Shown here in pieces: positions 36,856-45,557 of a DNA stretch of 64,000 bases. The position numbers were made by a program, and so were the translations under genes. Position 1 is the stretch's first letter, and the number at the start of each line of letters is the position of its first letter. The notes under the pieces are model-generated. The model ran no database searches. It saw only the letters and a list, made by a program, of their open reading frames with translations, and was not told the origin of the DNA. Source of the stretch: Clostridium hydrogenum (GTDB lineage: Bacteria; Bacillota; Clostridia; Clostridiales; Clostridiaceae); contig NZ_JAEACT010000003.1 of the NCBI RefSeq assembly GCF_021432385.1, positions 310,001 to 374,000 on the forward strand, given 5' to 3'.

Positions 36856-38501
36856 TATGATTGAAAAGTGATAATGTCTTAGTGTACCACATTTGATTAT
36901 GTCCCAAAAAATAAAATTTATAGTATAATAAACCTCATTGCTAGAAATGAGGAGGACATAATGAGAAAGGTGTATTTAAAAATGAATGAAGAATTAAAAT
37001 ATAAAGTTATTAAGAAGTTAATAGATAGTAACGGTAGCAAGCAGAGAGCAGCAATTGAGTTAGGGTGCACTGTTAGACATATCAACAGAATGATTAATGG
37101 GTATAAAGAAAAAGGAAAAGCTTTTTTTGTTCATGGCAATTGTGGAAAAAAGCCATCTCATACTATAGATGATTCAGTAAAAAAAGATATTATAGATTTA
37201 TACAAAACAAAATATGAAGATGCAAATCTAACACATTTTTCTGAGCTCTTAGAAGAAAGGGAAGAAATAAAAGTCTCAGCAACAACTATACGTTCTATCC
37301 TTTTACAGGAATTCATCCTATCCCCTAAGGCAAAGCGTTCTTCTAAAAAAGCTTTGTGTAACAAGCTTAGAGACTTACAAAAAGATACTAAATCAAAAAA
37401 AGAAGCCACTACCATTCAAAATACTATCCTTGATATAGAAGATGCTCATCCTAGACGTCCTAGATGTGCTTATTTTGGTGAAATGCTTCAAATGGATGCT
37501 TCTGTTCATCTTTGGTTTGGTGAAAATAAAACACAGCTTCATATAGCTGTGGATGATGCTACTGGATCAATTGTAGGTGCTTATTTTGATAATCAAGAAA
37601 CCCTTAATGGCTATTATCATGTGCTTTATCAGATATTAACTACTTATGGCATTCCTTATATGTTTTACACTGATAAACGTACTGTTTTCGAATACAAAAT
37701 GAAAAAGTCATCTTCAATAGAAGATGACACATTTACTCAATTTGGTTACGCATGTAAGCAATTAGGAATTGAAATAAAAACCAGTAGCGTTCCACAAGCA
37801 AAAGGACGTGTGGAACGCATGTTTGAAACTCTACAATCGCGGCTCCCTATAGAACTGCGTTTATCTGGTATAAGCACAATTGAGCAAGCAAATGAATTTT
37901 TAAACTCCTACATAAAAAAATTCAATGCTCGATTTGCTTTACCTGTTGATAATATCAAATCTGTGTTTGAAACGCAACCCAATATTGAAAAAATCAATTT
38001 AACTCTTGCTGTGCTTGCTGGTAGGAAAATAGACAGCGGAAGTTGTGTAAAATACAATAAAAGATATTATCTTCCTGTAGATACTAATGGACACCCTGTA
38101 TATTATCATAAGGGAACCTCCGGATTAGTTATAAATGCGTTTAACAATGAATTATTATTTTCTGTTAACGAAAAAATTTATGCCCTTGAATTGCTTCCAG
38201 ATCATGTTCCCTCGTCAAAGAACTTTGATCTTGCACAAACTACAAAAGTTCCAAAGAAACGCTACATACCACCTATGAGTCATCCTTGGAAGCAGGCTTC
38301 ATTTGAACAGTATTGTAGTAAGCAAGCTCATAGGCAAAAGGAAAGCATAGCATAAATTTATAAATCTATTTTCTTAAAAATCGAAGATTTTTAAGGTTTA
38401 TTTGCCATACCTTAAAATAGAGTCAGACCATTAATAAAGCACCAGCAAAAACTGGTGCTAATAATTAAAACTTTTTAGGACATTTTCAAAAATGCTTGAC
38501 A
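36856..38501 (+). mobile_element. IS1202-like insertion sequence (ISNCY group), 1646 bp
   Basis: Imperfect terminal inverted repeats: the left end runs TATGATTGAAAAGTGATAATG and the right end, inverted, TGTCAAGC...GAAAATGTCCTA, with AATGTC/AATGTC at the same distance from both ends. A 27-bp direct target duplication and a single DDE transposase of about 460 residues fit the IS1202 group, whose long duplications (about 24-29 bp) are characteristic. Between the transposase stop and the right end is a small hairpin (38438-38459). The ORF is intact, so it may be active. Confidence 0.85.
36961..38355 (+). CDS. DDE transposase of an IS1202/ISNCY-type element
   Basis: 464 residues. The N-terminal helix-turn-helix (SKQRAAIELGCTVRHINRMINGYKEKG) is followed by a second linker domain and an RNase H-like integrase core. 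That core has Asp in EMLQMDASVH, Asp in PYMFYTDKRTVF and Glu in SVPQAKGRVERMFETLQ, giving a plausible DDE triad. The SVPQAKGRVER-FETLQ motif is the hallmark of ISNCY/IS1202 and related integrase-core transposases. GAGGAGG lies just before the ATG. There is no frameshift or stop, and no passenger gene in the element. Confidence 0.93.
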   Translation: MRKVYLKMNEELKYKVIKKLIDSNGSKQRAAIELGCTVRHINRMINGYKEKGKAFFVHGNCGKKPSHTIDDSVKKDIIDLYKTKYEDANLTHFSELLEEREEIKVSATTIRSILLQEFILSPKAKRSSKKALCNKLRDLQKDTKSKKEATTIQNTILDIEDAHPRRPRCAYFGEMLQMDASVHLWFGENKTQLHIAVDDATGSIVGAYFDNQETLNGYYHVLYQILTTYGIPYMFYTDKRTVFEYKMKKSSSIEDDTFTQFGYACKQLGIEIKTSSVPQAKGRVERMFETLQSRLPIELRLSGISTIEQANEFLNSYIKKFNARFALPVDNIKSVFETQPNIEKINLTLAVLAGRKIDSGSCVKYNKRYYLPVDTNGHPVYYHKGTSGLVINAFNNELLFSVNEKIYALELLPDHVPSSKNFDLAQTTKVPKKRYIPPMSHPWKQASFEQYCSKQAHRQKESIA

Positions 38502-38528
38502 GAATTTAATTAATATTTTATCTAAATT
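38502..38528. repeat. Target-site duplication, right copy (27 bp)
   Basis: Identical to 36829-36855. It includes the stop codon of the GH3-family gene (38522-38524), so the element inserted right at the 3' end of that gene without altering its protein. Confidence 0.88.
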
Positions 38529-40216
38529 ACATTTCTATATTTTTTACTCGCCAAACTATTACTACTTATAATGCTCAGTATTTCTTCATTTTTTATCAAA
38601 ACTCTTGGAATTTTAATCTGATTTTTAGAAACTCCCTTTTTAAACAAAAAATCTTTTACCTTACTAAAAGTATTAGCTCGTAAAACTTCTACTTTTACAC
38701 TTTGCAATCTCCTATTGCTTCTTGCCCTATCATACGCCAAATTTGATTTTCTGAGTTCATTATCTAAAATATCTTCTATTGTTTTTATTTTACTCATAGG
38801 TATATCGTTCCAAAATTCAAAATAGAAAATATATCTTCCTGGTGTTACTGAAATATCTGGTGCAGTAGTATAATCCGTTAAATTTAGCTTTAATATTCTT
38901 ATTGTATTTTTTACAGCTGTAGTTAATTGATCTTCATTAGTTTTTTCAGCCACCATGTTCAATATTTGATTTTTTCTATACAAAAATTCAATTTCAGGAC
39001 TATTATTATAAAATCCAACAACTCTTACAACATCGCCTATTTTATACCTGTAAAGTCCTGCATAATTAGTGACTGCTACTTCATAGCTTTTTCCAAGTTC
39101 TAATTCTGATATTTCAAAAGTTTTATTACCCACAAAATCTACTGGAATAAATTCATAATAAGCAGTATCTGGAACAATTACATATCTTATTTTATCAACA
39201 TATGGATTAATTCCAATCATTGCTTCTGTACATCCATATGCTGCTGAATATATAGGAATTGAATCAGTATAAAAATTTACAGAAGAGTTGTATATAGAAA
39301 AATTGCCACCTGTTACTGTTGCAATATATGCTAAACTTTTCCATACCCTTCTAGCTATTCCCTTAAATCCCTTTTGAAATTCACTTTGCAACTTAATAGC
39401 CCTTTCCCTATTAGGTGATATTTTTCTACTTAATAATTTTCTAATATCATCATCAATTTTTAAATTTTTATTTATACTGCCATTTCTTATATCCTGTACT
39501 AATTCCTCGTATCTTTCTTCTAAAACTCTAAATAAATCTAAAATGCTTGAAATAAAGGTTCCTCCTATATATAAAAGTTTTTCCTCTTCTAATGCAAATA
39601 GCAAATGAAGGTATAATGCCTCTTCCTTATCCTTTATTTTCATAACCTCTATTGGGGAAGTATACAAATACCCTATTACATTTTTTATGCCTTTCATACC
39701 TCCAGATGTGGCTGAACATATGGGAACCTTATCCTTCGTATAAGTAGCTGTTACTATATCTGCAATCATCAAGCCTTTTCCATAATTCCATTGTTCTTTA
39801 AAATTGTTATATGAAAATTTATTAATAAGTATAGCCATGTATTTTAAACAAATCCTTCTACTTCTTTTAGTTGCTGGTATTAATTTTTGTTTTCCAGTAG
39901 TTCCCGATGTATGTCCAAAATATTTTATATGGTCGCTAGTCAAAACATTTTCTTCTCCATTAACCATCCTAAGTATATAACTTTCATAGTCCTTATATTC
40001 ACCTAATGGGACTTGATTTTTATATTGTTCAACAGATTTTATACTTCTAAAGTTAAACTTCTTTCCAAATTCACTTTTTTCATTTATTTTTAATATTCTA
40101 AAGAGTGTCTGTTCATTTATCTTTTTACTATTCTTTGTACTTTTATTAAACTTGCCTTCAACTATAATTCCTCCTGCTATATTTATTCTGTAAAGAACCT
40201 TACTTATTATACTCAT
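38522..40216 (-). CDS. GH3-family acyl-adenylating enzyme (auxin-responsive GH3-like)
   Basis: 564 residues from the ATG at 40216, with GGAGAG upstream; a GTG 12 bp earlier precedes it. The ANL-type ATP-binding P-loop is GHTSGTTGKQKLIPAT. Later motifs are SAAYGCTEAMIGIN and ELGKSYEVAVTNYAGLYRYKIGDVVRVVGF, then a C-terminal domain with NEDQLTTAVKN and GRYIFYFEFW. GH3 proteins adenylate carboxylic acids and, in plants, pass them to amino acids. Bacterial members have largely unknown substrates. It is cytoplasmic. Before the insertion the gene ended just upstream of the T-box promoter of the dehydrogenase, in the same direction. Confidence 0.88.
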   Translation of the reverse strand: MSIISKVLYRINIAGGIIVEGKFNKSTKNSKKINEQTLFRILKINEKSEFGKKFNFRSIKSVEQYKNQVPLGEYKDYESYILRMVNGEENVLTSDHIKYFGHTSGTTGKQKLIPATKRSRRICLKYMAILINKFSYNNFKEQWNYGKGLMIADIVTATYTKDKVPICSATSGGMKGIKNVIGYLYTSPIEVMKIKDKEEALYLHLLFALEEEKLLYIGGTFISSILDLFRVLEERYEELVQDIRNGSINKNLKIDDDIRKLLSRKISPNRERAIKLQSEFQKGFKGIARRVWKSLAYIATVTGGNFSIYNSSVNFYTDSIPIYSAAYGCTEAMIGINPYVDKIRYVIVPDTAYYEFIPVDFVGNKTFEISELELGKSYEVAVTNYAGLYRYKIGDVVRVVGFYNNSPEIEFLYRKNQILNMVAEKTNEDQLTTAVKNTIRILKLNLTDYTTAPDISVTPGRYIFYFEFWNDIPMSKIKTIEDILDNELRKSNLAYDRARSNRRLQSVKVEVLRANTFSKVKDFLFKKGVSKNQIKIPRVLIKNEEILSIISSNSLASKKYRNVI

Positions 40217-40411
40217 ATCTCTCTCCACTATATAAATACTACATATTAAAAATATATAAATAACTTACCATACTTAGAACGCACGCAAGTTAATAACAAC
40301 TTTTTACCTCCTCCTATAACCCTCTTTTTAATGCATATTGAATTGTATAAATTTTAGTAGTATACTTTATTTAAACATATGTTCGAAAATAACTTTATCA
40401 AGGAGATTATA

Positions 40412-41740
40412 ATGAATTATATCCAAGGATCTTTATTTGAAAAAAGAGTTAGCACCCCGCTTGCAAGCCGTATAAGACCTAGAAATCTTGATGAATATAT
40501 TGGTCAACAACATATACTTGGAAAAGGTAAAGCTCTCAGAAATATGCTCGAGTGTTCAAATCTTACTTCTATGATTTTTTGGGGGCCACCAGGCGTTGGT
40601 AAAACCTCACTTGCCATGATAATTGCTTCAATGACAAAATGCAATTTTATAGAATTTAGTGCTACTTCTTCTGGAATAAAAGAAATTAAGGAAGTTATGG
40701 AGGAAGCTAAAAAAAATAGATTTATGGGCATTGAAACTGTTCTCTTTATTGATGAAATTCACCGCTTTAATAAGGCCCAGCAAGATGCTTTTCTCCCACA
40801 CGTTGAAAAAGGAAACATTATTCTTATAGGTGCAACTACTGAAAATCCTTCCTTTGAAATTAATTCTGCCCTACTTTCAAGATGCAGAGTATTTGTTTTA
40901 AACGCCCTTACAGATGAAGATATAGTTAGCCTTTTAAAACACGCTCTTAAAGATAATAGAGGTTTTGGAACTAAAAATATAAAAATTTCAAATGACCTTC
41001 TACACTTAATTTCAATTTACTCAAATGGTGATGCTAGAACTTCTCTCAATGTCTTAGAAATGGCTGTTTTAAGTTCAAAGCAAGAAAATAACACAGTAAT
41101 TTTAACTAAGGAAATTATTGAAGATTGTATGCAAAACAAAGCTTTACTATATGATAAAAATGGAGAAGAGCATTACAATATAATTTCTGCACTTCATAAG
41201 TCTATGCGAAATAGTGATTGTGACGCTTCTATTTATTGGCTTGCTAGAATGCTTGAAGGTGGTGAAGATCCTCTTTATGTTGCAAGAAGGCTTATACGTT
41301 TTGCTTCTGAGGATATAGGTATTGCAGACCCAAGAGCTTTAGAACTAGCCGTAGCTGCCTACAATGCTTGTCATTATATTGGTATGCCAGAGTGCAGTGT
41401 AAATTTAACTGAGGTAGTAGTATATTTATCCTTAGCTCCAAAATCCAACTCCTTGTATGTCGCATATGAAAAAGCAAAAAAAGATGCAAAAGAAACTATT
41501 TCAGAAGGAGTTCCACTTCATCTTAGAAATGCTCCTACAAAATTAATGTCTGATTTAGGTTATTCAAAGGGCTATAAATATGCTCATGATTTTGAAAATA
41601 AAATCACAAATATGCAGTGCTTACCCGATAATTTAAAAGATCGTAAATATTATCTTCCAAGCAATGAAGGTTATGAAAAAGAGGCAAAAGAGAAAATTGA
41701 TTATTTACTTAATAAAAAAAAAGAGGAGCTGCCGCACTAA
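40412..41740 (+). CDS. rarA: Replication-associated recombination protein A (RarA/MgsA)
   Basis: 442 residues from the ATG at 40412, with AAGGAG 7 nt upstream; the ATG at 40379 has no site. The AAA+ core has [21 protein letters not shown], Walker [10 protein letters not shown], Walker [24 protein letters not shown], sensor 1 [13 protein letters not shown] and the arginine finger LLSRCRVF. The C-terminal tetramerisation domain contains [35 protein letters not shown]. RarA acts at stalled replication forks. The last residues, EELPH and the stop, are encoded by the left end of repeat C4 (GAGGAGCTGCCGCACTAA). Confidence 0.96.
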   Translation: MNYIQGSLFEKRVSTPLASRIRPRNLDEYIGQQHILGKGKALRNMLECSNLTSMIFWGPPGVGKTSLAMIIASMTKCNFIEFSATSSGIKEIKEVMEEAKKNRFMGIETVLFIDEIHRFNKAQQDAFLPHVEKGNIILIGATTENPSFEINSALLSRCRVFVLNALTDEDIVSLLKHALKDNRGFGTKNIKISNDLLHLISIYSNGDARTSLNVLEMAVLSSKQENNTVILTKEIIEDCMQNKALLYDKNGEEHYNIISALHKSMRNSDCDASIYWLARMLEGGEDPLYVARRLIRFASEDIGIADPRALELAVAAYNACHYIGMPECSVNLTEVVVYLSLAPKSNSLYVAYEKAKKDAKETISEGVPLHLRNAPTKLMSDLGYSKGYKYAHDFENKITNMQCLPDNLKDRKYYLPSNEGYEKEAKEKIDYLLNKKKEELPH

Positions 41741-42037
41741 GATTATTTAATACGTAACTTAAAATTATTGCGAACTAACTTAATCAGTTCACAATTCACA
41801 GTTCACAATGCACAATGAAGGAGGATTTGCCCTCCTTTCGTCAGGTAAATCTTAAATTTAAATATTATAAGCTTCGCTTAGCACCATAAATGGTGCTATT
41901 GCGCAAGCAATAAAAAATTAAGTTTAAGATTTTTCTGTAGCAAGGCGGAAGAAAATCATCATTCATTGTGAATTGTGCATCGTGAATTGTGAATTGATTT
42001 AATTCGCAATATTTATTATTTGTTTATAAAATAATTT
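41723..42037. repeat. Family C core nested in the GAGCTGCCGCAC outer frame, copy C4
   Basis: Same layout as C3: frame GAGCTGCCGCACTAA ... TATTGCGAA, then ATTCACAGTTCAC arms, a core with GCACCATAAATGGTGC, and closing arms TTCGCAATA ... ATAATTTTG. It spans the gap between rarA and a convergent chemoreceptor gene and supplies the rarA stop codon. No other content is seen there. Confidence 0.85.
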
Positions 42038-42047
42038 TGTAAGACAT

Positions 42048-43850
42048 TTAGTACTTTCCAAACTCTCCATCACTTAGGTCAATCTTTATTTTAGAATCAT
42101 GAGCCTCATTGCCTTCCGTAAATGCGTAATTGTTTTTTTTATTCGACATACTTTCAAGCATTTTTATTACCTCTGGATTTAATTTATCCATTCCATATCT
42201 ATTTAAATCGCATTTTTTTAATTTAAAACGCCTAACCAATTCCTCAAGAATTTGTGCCTGGCTTGACAATTCTTCACTTGCAGCTGCACTTTCTTCAGCA
42301 GTTGCAGAATTATTTTGTATAACATGTGACACCTGCATAATACCTTGATTAACTTGAAATATAGCCGCTGCTTGTTCATTTGATGCAGTTGCAATTTCTG
42401 AAACAATACTAGTTGCATCTGAAACAGAGTCCACAATTTCATTCAATGCTTTCGCAGTTTCATCTGCTATCTTTGTACCATTTTCTGCTTTTTTAATTGA
42501 ACTTTCAATTAACACTGTCGTTTCCTTAGCTGCATTTGCACTTCTAGCAGCCAAATTTCTCACTTCTTCAGCTACTACCGCAAAACCTTTCCCCTGCTGA
42601 CCTGCCCTTGCAGCTTCTACTGCAGCATTAAGTGCTAAAATATTTGTTTGGAAAGCAATGTCATCTATGACTTTTATGATTTTTGAAATGTTACCTGAAG
42701 CTTCATTTATTTCATTTATCGATTTTAACATTTCCTGCATATGCGTATTGCCGTTAATAGCATTTTCCTTTGCATTTATTGACATTTTACTTGCTTGTTC
42801 TGCATTTTCAGCATTTTGTTTAGTTTGTGCTGATATTTGTTCTAATGATGCTGTTAGCTCCTCAACAGAACTTGCCTGCTCAGTTGAGCCTTGCGATAGT
42901 GCTTGTGCCGAATCCGATACTTGTTTAGCTCCAGTTGCAACTTGCTCAGAAGAAGTATTTATCTCATTTAGAACTCTGTTAAATGAATCAACAATCTTAT
43001 TTACCGAATTCTTTATTTCAATAAAATCTCCAACATAATCTCTTGATATACTTACATCCATATTTCCATCCGCTATTTTTGTAAGTATATTTGAAATCTC
43101 ATTTATATACGAGTCAACAGCCCCCATTGTATTATTAAGAGCATTTTTAATAGCCGCATGATCTCCTTTGTAATCCCCAACCATTTTAGCTTTAAAATTT
43201 CCACTCTCCATTTCTTTCAATACATTTGAAGCTTCTTTTATAGGTTCAATTACAGAATCTAGCATATTGTTTATTCCAAAAATTATCTCTTTGTAACTGC
43301 CTTCAAATTTTTCGGCATCAGCTCTAGTACCCAATTGTCCGTTTATTGCATTATCTGCAAGCATTTTTGATTCACTTATAAGATCATGCAAAACTTGCAT
43401 TGTTGCTAAGCACGCAGGCATAAGCCTATCATTTTCTGACCTTTTTCCTACTCTTTTAAACTCTTCAAGCCTGCTTGTATCACCTTTTGAAACTCTTACA
43501 AATGCATCTTGCACACTTACTAATCTTTCACGAACTTCATTAATGCTTACCGATAATTCTTCCATCATGCCTGAATGATTCCCTGTAATTTCTATGGTAT
43601 AATCATTTTGAGCCATTTTACCAAGGACTTCCTTAATTTCATTAATTGGCTTTATAATTTCAATATTTATAAAAAAATATGAAATTATAATAATAGCTAC
43701 TATTATTATAGCTACTACTGCAATTGATATAACTTGAAATTTTCCCAAGAATACATTACAAAAGTATCCTAATAGTGCCGAAATAATAATCATACAAGCA
43801 AGATACAATTCTAATTTTTTGCCAGTTTTAATGTTTTTTGATAATCTCAT
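42048..43850 (-). CDS. Methyl-accepting chemotaxis protein without a periplasmic sensor domain
   Basis: 600 residues. Two adjacent TMs (about 13-32 and 38-60) have almost no loop between them. They are followed by HAMP ([29 protein letters not shown]) and two to three further HAMP-like/linker repeats ([58 protein letters not shown]). The signalling domain carries [41 protein letters not shown]. The lack of a ligand domain suggests an internal or membrane signal, or a partner protein. It ends in repeat C4. Confidence 0.93.
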   Translation of the reverse strand: MRLSKNIKTGKKLELYLACMIIISALLGYFCNVFLGKFQVISIAVVAIIIVAIIIISYFFINIEIIKPINEIKEVLGKMAQNDYTIEITGNHSGMMEELSVSINEVRERLVSVQDAFVRVSKGDTSRLEEFKRVGKRSENDRLMPACLATMQVLHDLISESKMLADNAINGQLGTRADAEKFEGSYKEIIFGINNMLDSVIEPIKEASNVLKEMESGNFKAKMVGDYKGDHAAIKNALNNTMGAVDSYINEISNILTKIADGNMDVSISRDYVGDFIEIKNSVNKIVDSFNRVLNEINTSSEQVATGAKQVSDSAQALSQGSTEQASSVEELTASLEQISAQTKQNAENAEQASKMSINAKENAINGNTHMQEMLKSINEINEASGNISKIIKVIDDIAFQTNILALNAAVEAARAGQQGKGFAVVAEEVRNLAARSANAAKETTVLIESSIKKAENGTKIADETAKALNEIVDSVSDATSIVSEIATASNEQAAAIFQVNQGIMQVSHVIQNNSATAEESAAASEELSSQAQILEELVRRFKLKKCDLNRYGMDKLNPEVIKMLESMSNKKNNYAFTEGNEAHDSKIKIDLSDGEFGKY

Positions 43851-44023
43851 AAAATACCAACCACCCTTTTTAAATCCTTTTATACTTATAACTTTGGTTT
43901 TAAACTTACCTTTCTGATTAAATTATTATACGTTTCCATTGTATTATATACGCTGACATTTGTCTACATGCTTTAACAATTTCTTATATGTTTTCCTTAA
44001 ATTCGACTTTGCTTGTGACATGC

Positions 44024-44075
44024 AAGGATGTGAAAAATGGTATTCTACAGTTTTTACTACACTGAACATAAGGAC
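44024..44075. repeat. Half copy of family F element
   Basis: AGGATGTGAAAAATGGTATTCTACAG and TTTTTACTA match the left arm and inner part of the 18874 element, but the right arm is absent. The remainder of the gap 43851-44165 has only the terminator listed next. Confidence 0.6.
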
Positions 44076-44096
44076 TTATGAGTGAATATAAAAAAT

Positions 44097-44128
44097 GAGA
44101 CCAAATGTATACCGCTTGTATTGGTCTC
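44097..44128. terminator. Bidirectional terminator after licT
   Basis: GAGACCAA ... TTGGTCTC stem with a 16-nt loop, T-rich on both sides (CTCCTTTTT on plus, ATTTTTTAT on minus). It ends the antiterminator gene. Confidence 0.7.
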
Positions 44129-44165
44129 TCCTTTTTAATATTCTATATTAAACAGCTTTTTTTAT

Positions 44166-44996
44166 TTATCTTTGGGTTACACGCTGAATGTGGATAGTTA
44201 AATAGAGTTTTTCCTCATCTGATAGTTCTATTTCTAAATACTTTTCTATTTTTAACATGCAATCATATGCTTTTTTATACTTTTCTTTAACTTGCTTAAA
44301 TAAAAAATCATCCTCATCCTTTATTACCTGTTCATTTTTATTTAACCTTTGAAAAAAGAACCTTAAGTGTGTAACAAATCTTTCATAGTTAAGAGAGTTT
44401 TCATCAAGTGCGATATTATAAGTATATTTAACAATATTTAAGATATCCTGCACCATTTTTGTTTGCTTTGCTATATCTTCCACGCCACTAGAAGAGTTAT
44501 TAATCTGAGAATTTATTAAATGCAATGCTATATTGGCTGCTTCATCTTCTGGTAATTTTTTACCTGTTTCATCCTCAATAAATTCTATTGCCTTCACCCC
44601 AACTTGGAATTCTTTAGAATAAAACTTTTTAATTTCCCAAATTAATGGATTTCTAGTATTGTAACCTTCATCAAACATTTTTAATGCATTACTTATATGA
44701 TCTGTAAGTGTCACATATATATAGTCATTTAATTCAACACCTAATAAATTTTTTGCATATTCAATAATGTCATAGCTCATAGAAACATCCTCTGTAGGAA
44801 TGTCTTCTAATAATAATTTAAATTTTTCCGACGCATCTTTTTGCTTAAGAATAAAAGTTTTCTCTATCAGGCTTTCATCAACTTTTTCACCTACATTCTT
44901 TTTAAATGCAATTCCACAGCCCATAACAACAAACTCATGTTTTTCTGAATCTTTAGCTACTATAGCATTGTTGTTAAATATTTTTTTTATTATCAT
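44166..44996 (-). CDS. licT: BglG/LicT-family transcription antiterminator
   Basis: 276 residues. The RNA-binding CAT domain (1-56: IIKKIFNNNAIVAKDSEKHEFVVMGCGIAFKK) is followed by PRD1 and PRD2 (about 65-165 and 170-276) with conserved His in TLTDHISNALK, IALHLINSQ, YERFVTHLRFFFQRL and LTIHIQRVTQR. These are phosphorylated by PTS proteins to set activity. It binds RAT hairpins to block terminators in beta-glucoside genes. Its own leader has a RAT/terminator, so it is autoregulated. The 6-phospho-beta-glucosidase gene at 54812 has the same element. No beta-glucoside PTS gene is adjacent, which is unusual. Confidence 0.95.
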   Translation of the reverse strand: MIIKKIFNNNAIVAKDSEKHEFVVMGCGIAFKKNVGEKVDESLIEKTFILKQKDASEKFKLLLEDIPTEDVSMSYDIIEYAKNLLGVELNDYIYVTLTDHISNALKMFDEGYNTRNPLIWEIKKFYSKEFQVGVKAIEFIEDETGKKLPEDEAANIALHLINSQINNSSSGVEDIAKQTKMVQDILNIVKYTYNIALDENSLNYERFVTHLRFFFQRLNKNEQVIKDEDDFLFKQVKEKYKKAYDCMLKIEKYLEIELSDEEKLYLTIHIQRVTQR

Positions 44997-45039
44997 CTTC
45001 CTATCCCCCTTATTGCTATATTAATATAATTTAAACCAT

Positions 45040-45094
45040 AAAAACCTTAACTAAATAAAAGGAACAAACTTATTCCTTCTCATTAATTAAGGTA
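45040..45094 (-). terminator. licT leader terminator
   Basis: On the minus strand ACCTTAA...AAGGAA / TTCCTT...TTAAGGT forms a long stem followed by TTTTT. Its first bases overlap the RAT, so RAT and terminator are mutually exclusive. Confidence 0.85.
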
Positions 45095-45120
45095 TCGCCT
45101 GATCTAATCAGTAACAATCC
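45091..45120 (-). promoter_or_regulatory. RAT (ribonucleic antiterminator) in the licT leader
   Basis: GGATTGTTACTGATTAGATC, then AGGCGATACC, on the minus strand: a full match to the LicT/SacT RAT pattern, overlapping the terminator downstream. Confidence 0.93.
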
Positions 45121-45148
45121 AATATTGTAATCGTTTAATTTACTAATC

Positions 45149-45177
45149 AGTATACCATTTGCCTTATAAAATGTCAA
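45149..45177 (-). promoter_or_regulatory. licT promoter
   Basis: Minus strand TTGACA (45177-45172), 17 bp, then TATACT (45154-45149). RNA would start a short distance before the RAT. Confidence 0.75.
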
Positions 45178-45289
45178 TAATTTTGCGACATCTTTCGCCC
45201 GCATTTAATATATTACCATAAAAACCTCCACATATGTACTCAAAACATAAATTTCCACCATTATCCACAGAATCTTCTTTTAAATTATA

Positions 45290-45387
45290 TATAAACCAGT
45301 TCAACTACCAAAATCAATTTGTATCATAATGCCCAGAAGCCGGCATTTTGATACAAATTAATTTTAAGTTTCAAGGTGGTTTATCTT
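45290..45387. repeat. Family A palindrome, copy A4
   Basis: ATAAACCAGTTCAACTACC ... CATAATGCCCAGAAGCCGGCATTTTG ... AAGTTTCAAGGTGGTTTAT: the reverse-orientation counterpart of A3, about 98 bp, between the divergent licT and lipase genes. The 45178-45557 gap holds this and the lipase operators. Confidence 0.85.
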
Positions 45388-45431
45388 TAGTTGTAAACTT
45401 TACCATAACTAAGATATTCAGAGCTTTATAT

Positions 45432-45449
45432 TTGTACTCCTCAGTACAA
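45432..45449 (+). promoter_or_regulatory. Palindromic operator 1 upstream of the lipase gene
   Basis: TTGTACT-CCTC-AGTACAA, a perfect 7-bp dyad with a 4-bp centre. It shares 15 of 18 bases with operator 2, 81 bp downstream. Confidence 0.6.
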
Positions 45450-45485
45450 CAACTTTATTCGTCTCACATCGCCTTATGCAAAATT

Positions 45486-45530
45486 ATTACATTTAAATCA
45501 AATAATGTTATACTGTACTAGTCAGTACAA
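45486..45530 (+). promoter_or_regulatory. Lipase promoter with operator 2 overlapping the -10
   Basis: Likely -35 ATTACA (45486-45491), 17 bp, and -10 TATACT (45509-45514). Operator 2, CTGTACT-AGTC-AGTACAA (45513-45530), overlaps the end of the -10, a typical repressor position. No matching regulator gene is adjacent. Confidence 0.6.
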
Positions 45531-45557
45531 AACAAAATTTAAATGAGGTGTTTCATT

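Noticed and set aside
38496..38518. Outward-facing TTGACA at the right end of the IS, which might form a hybrid promoter
   Set aside because: The sequence 17 bp downstream (TATCTA) is a poor -10, and it would read antisense into the GH3-family gene. No supporting feature is visible.
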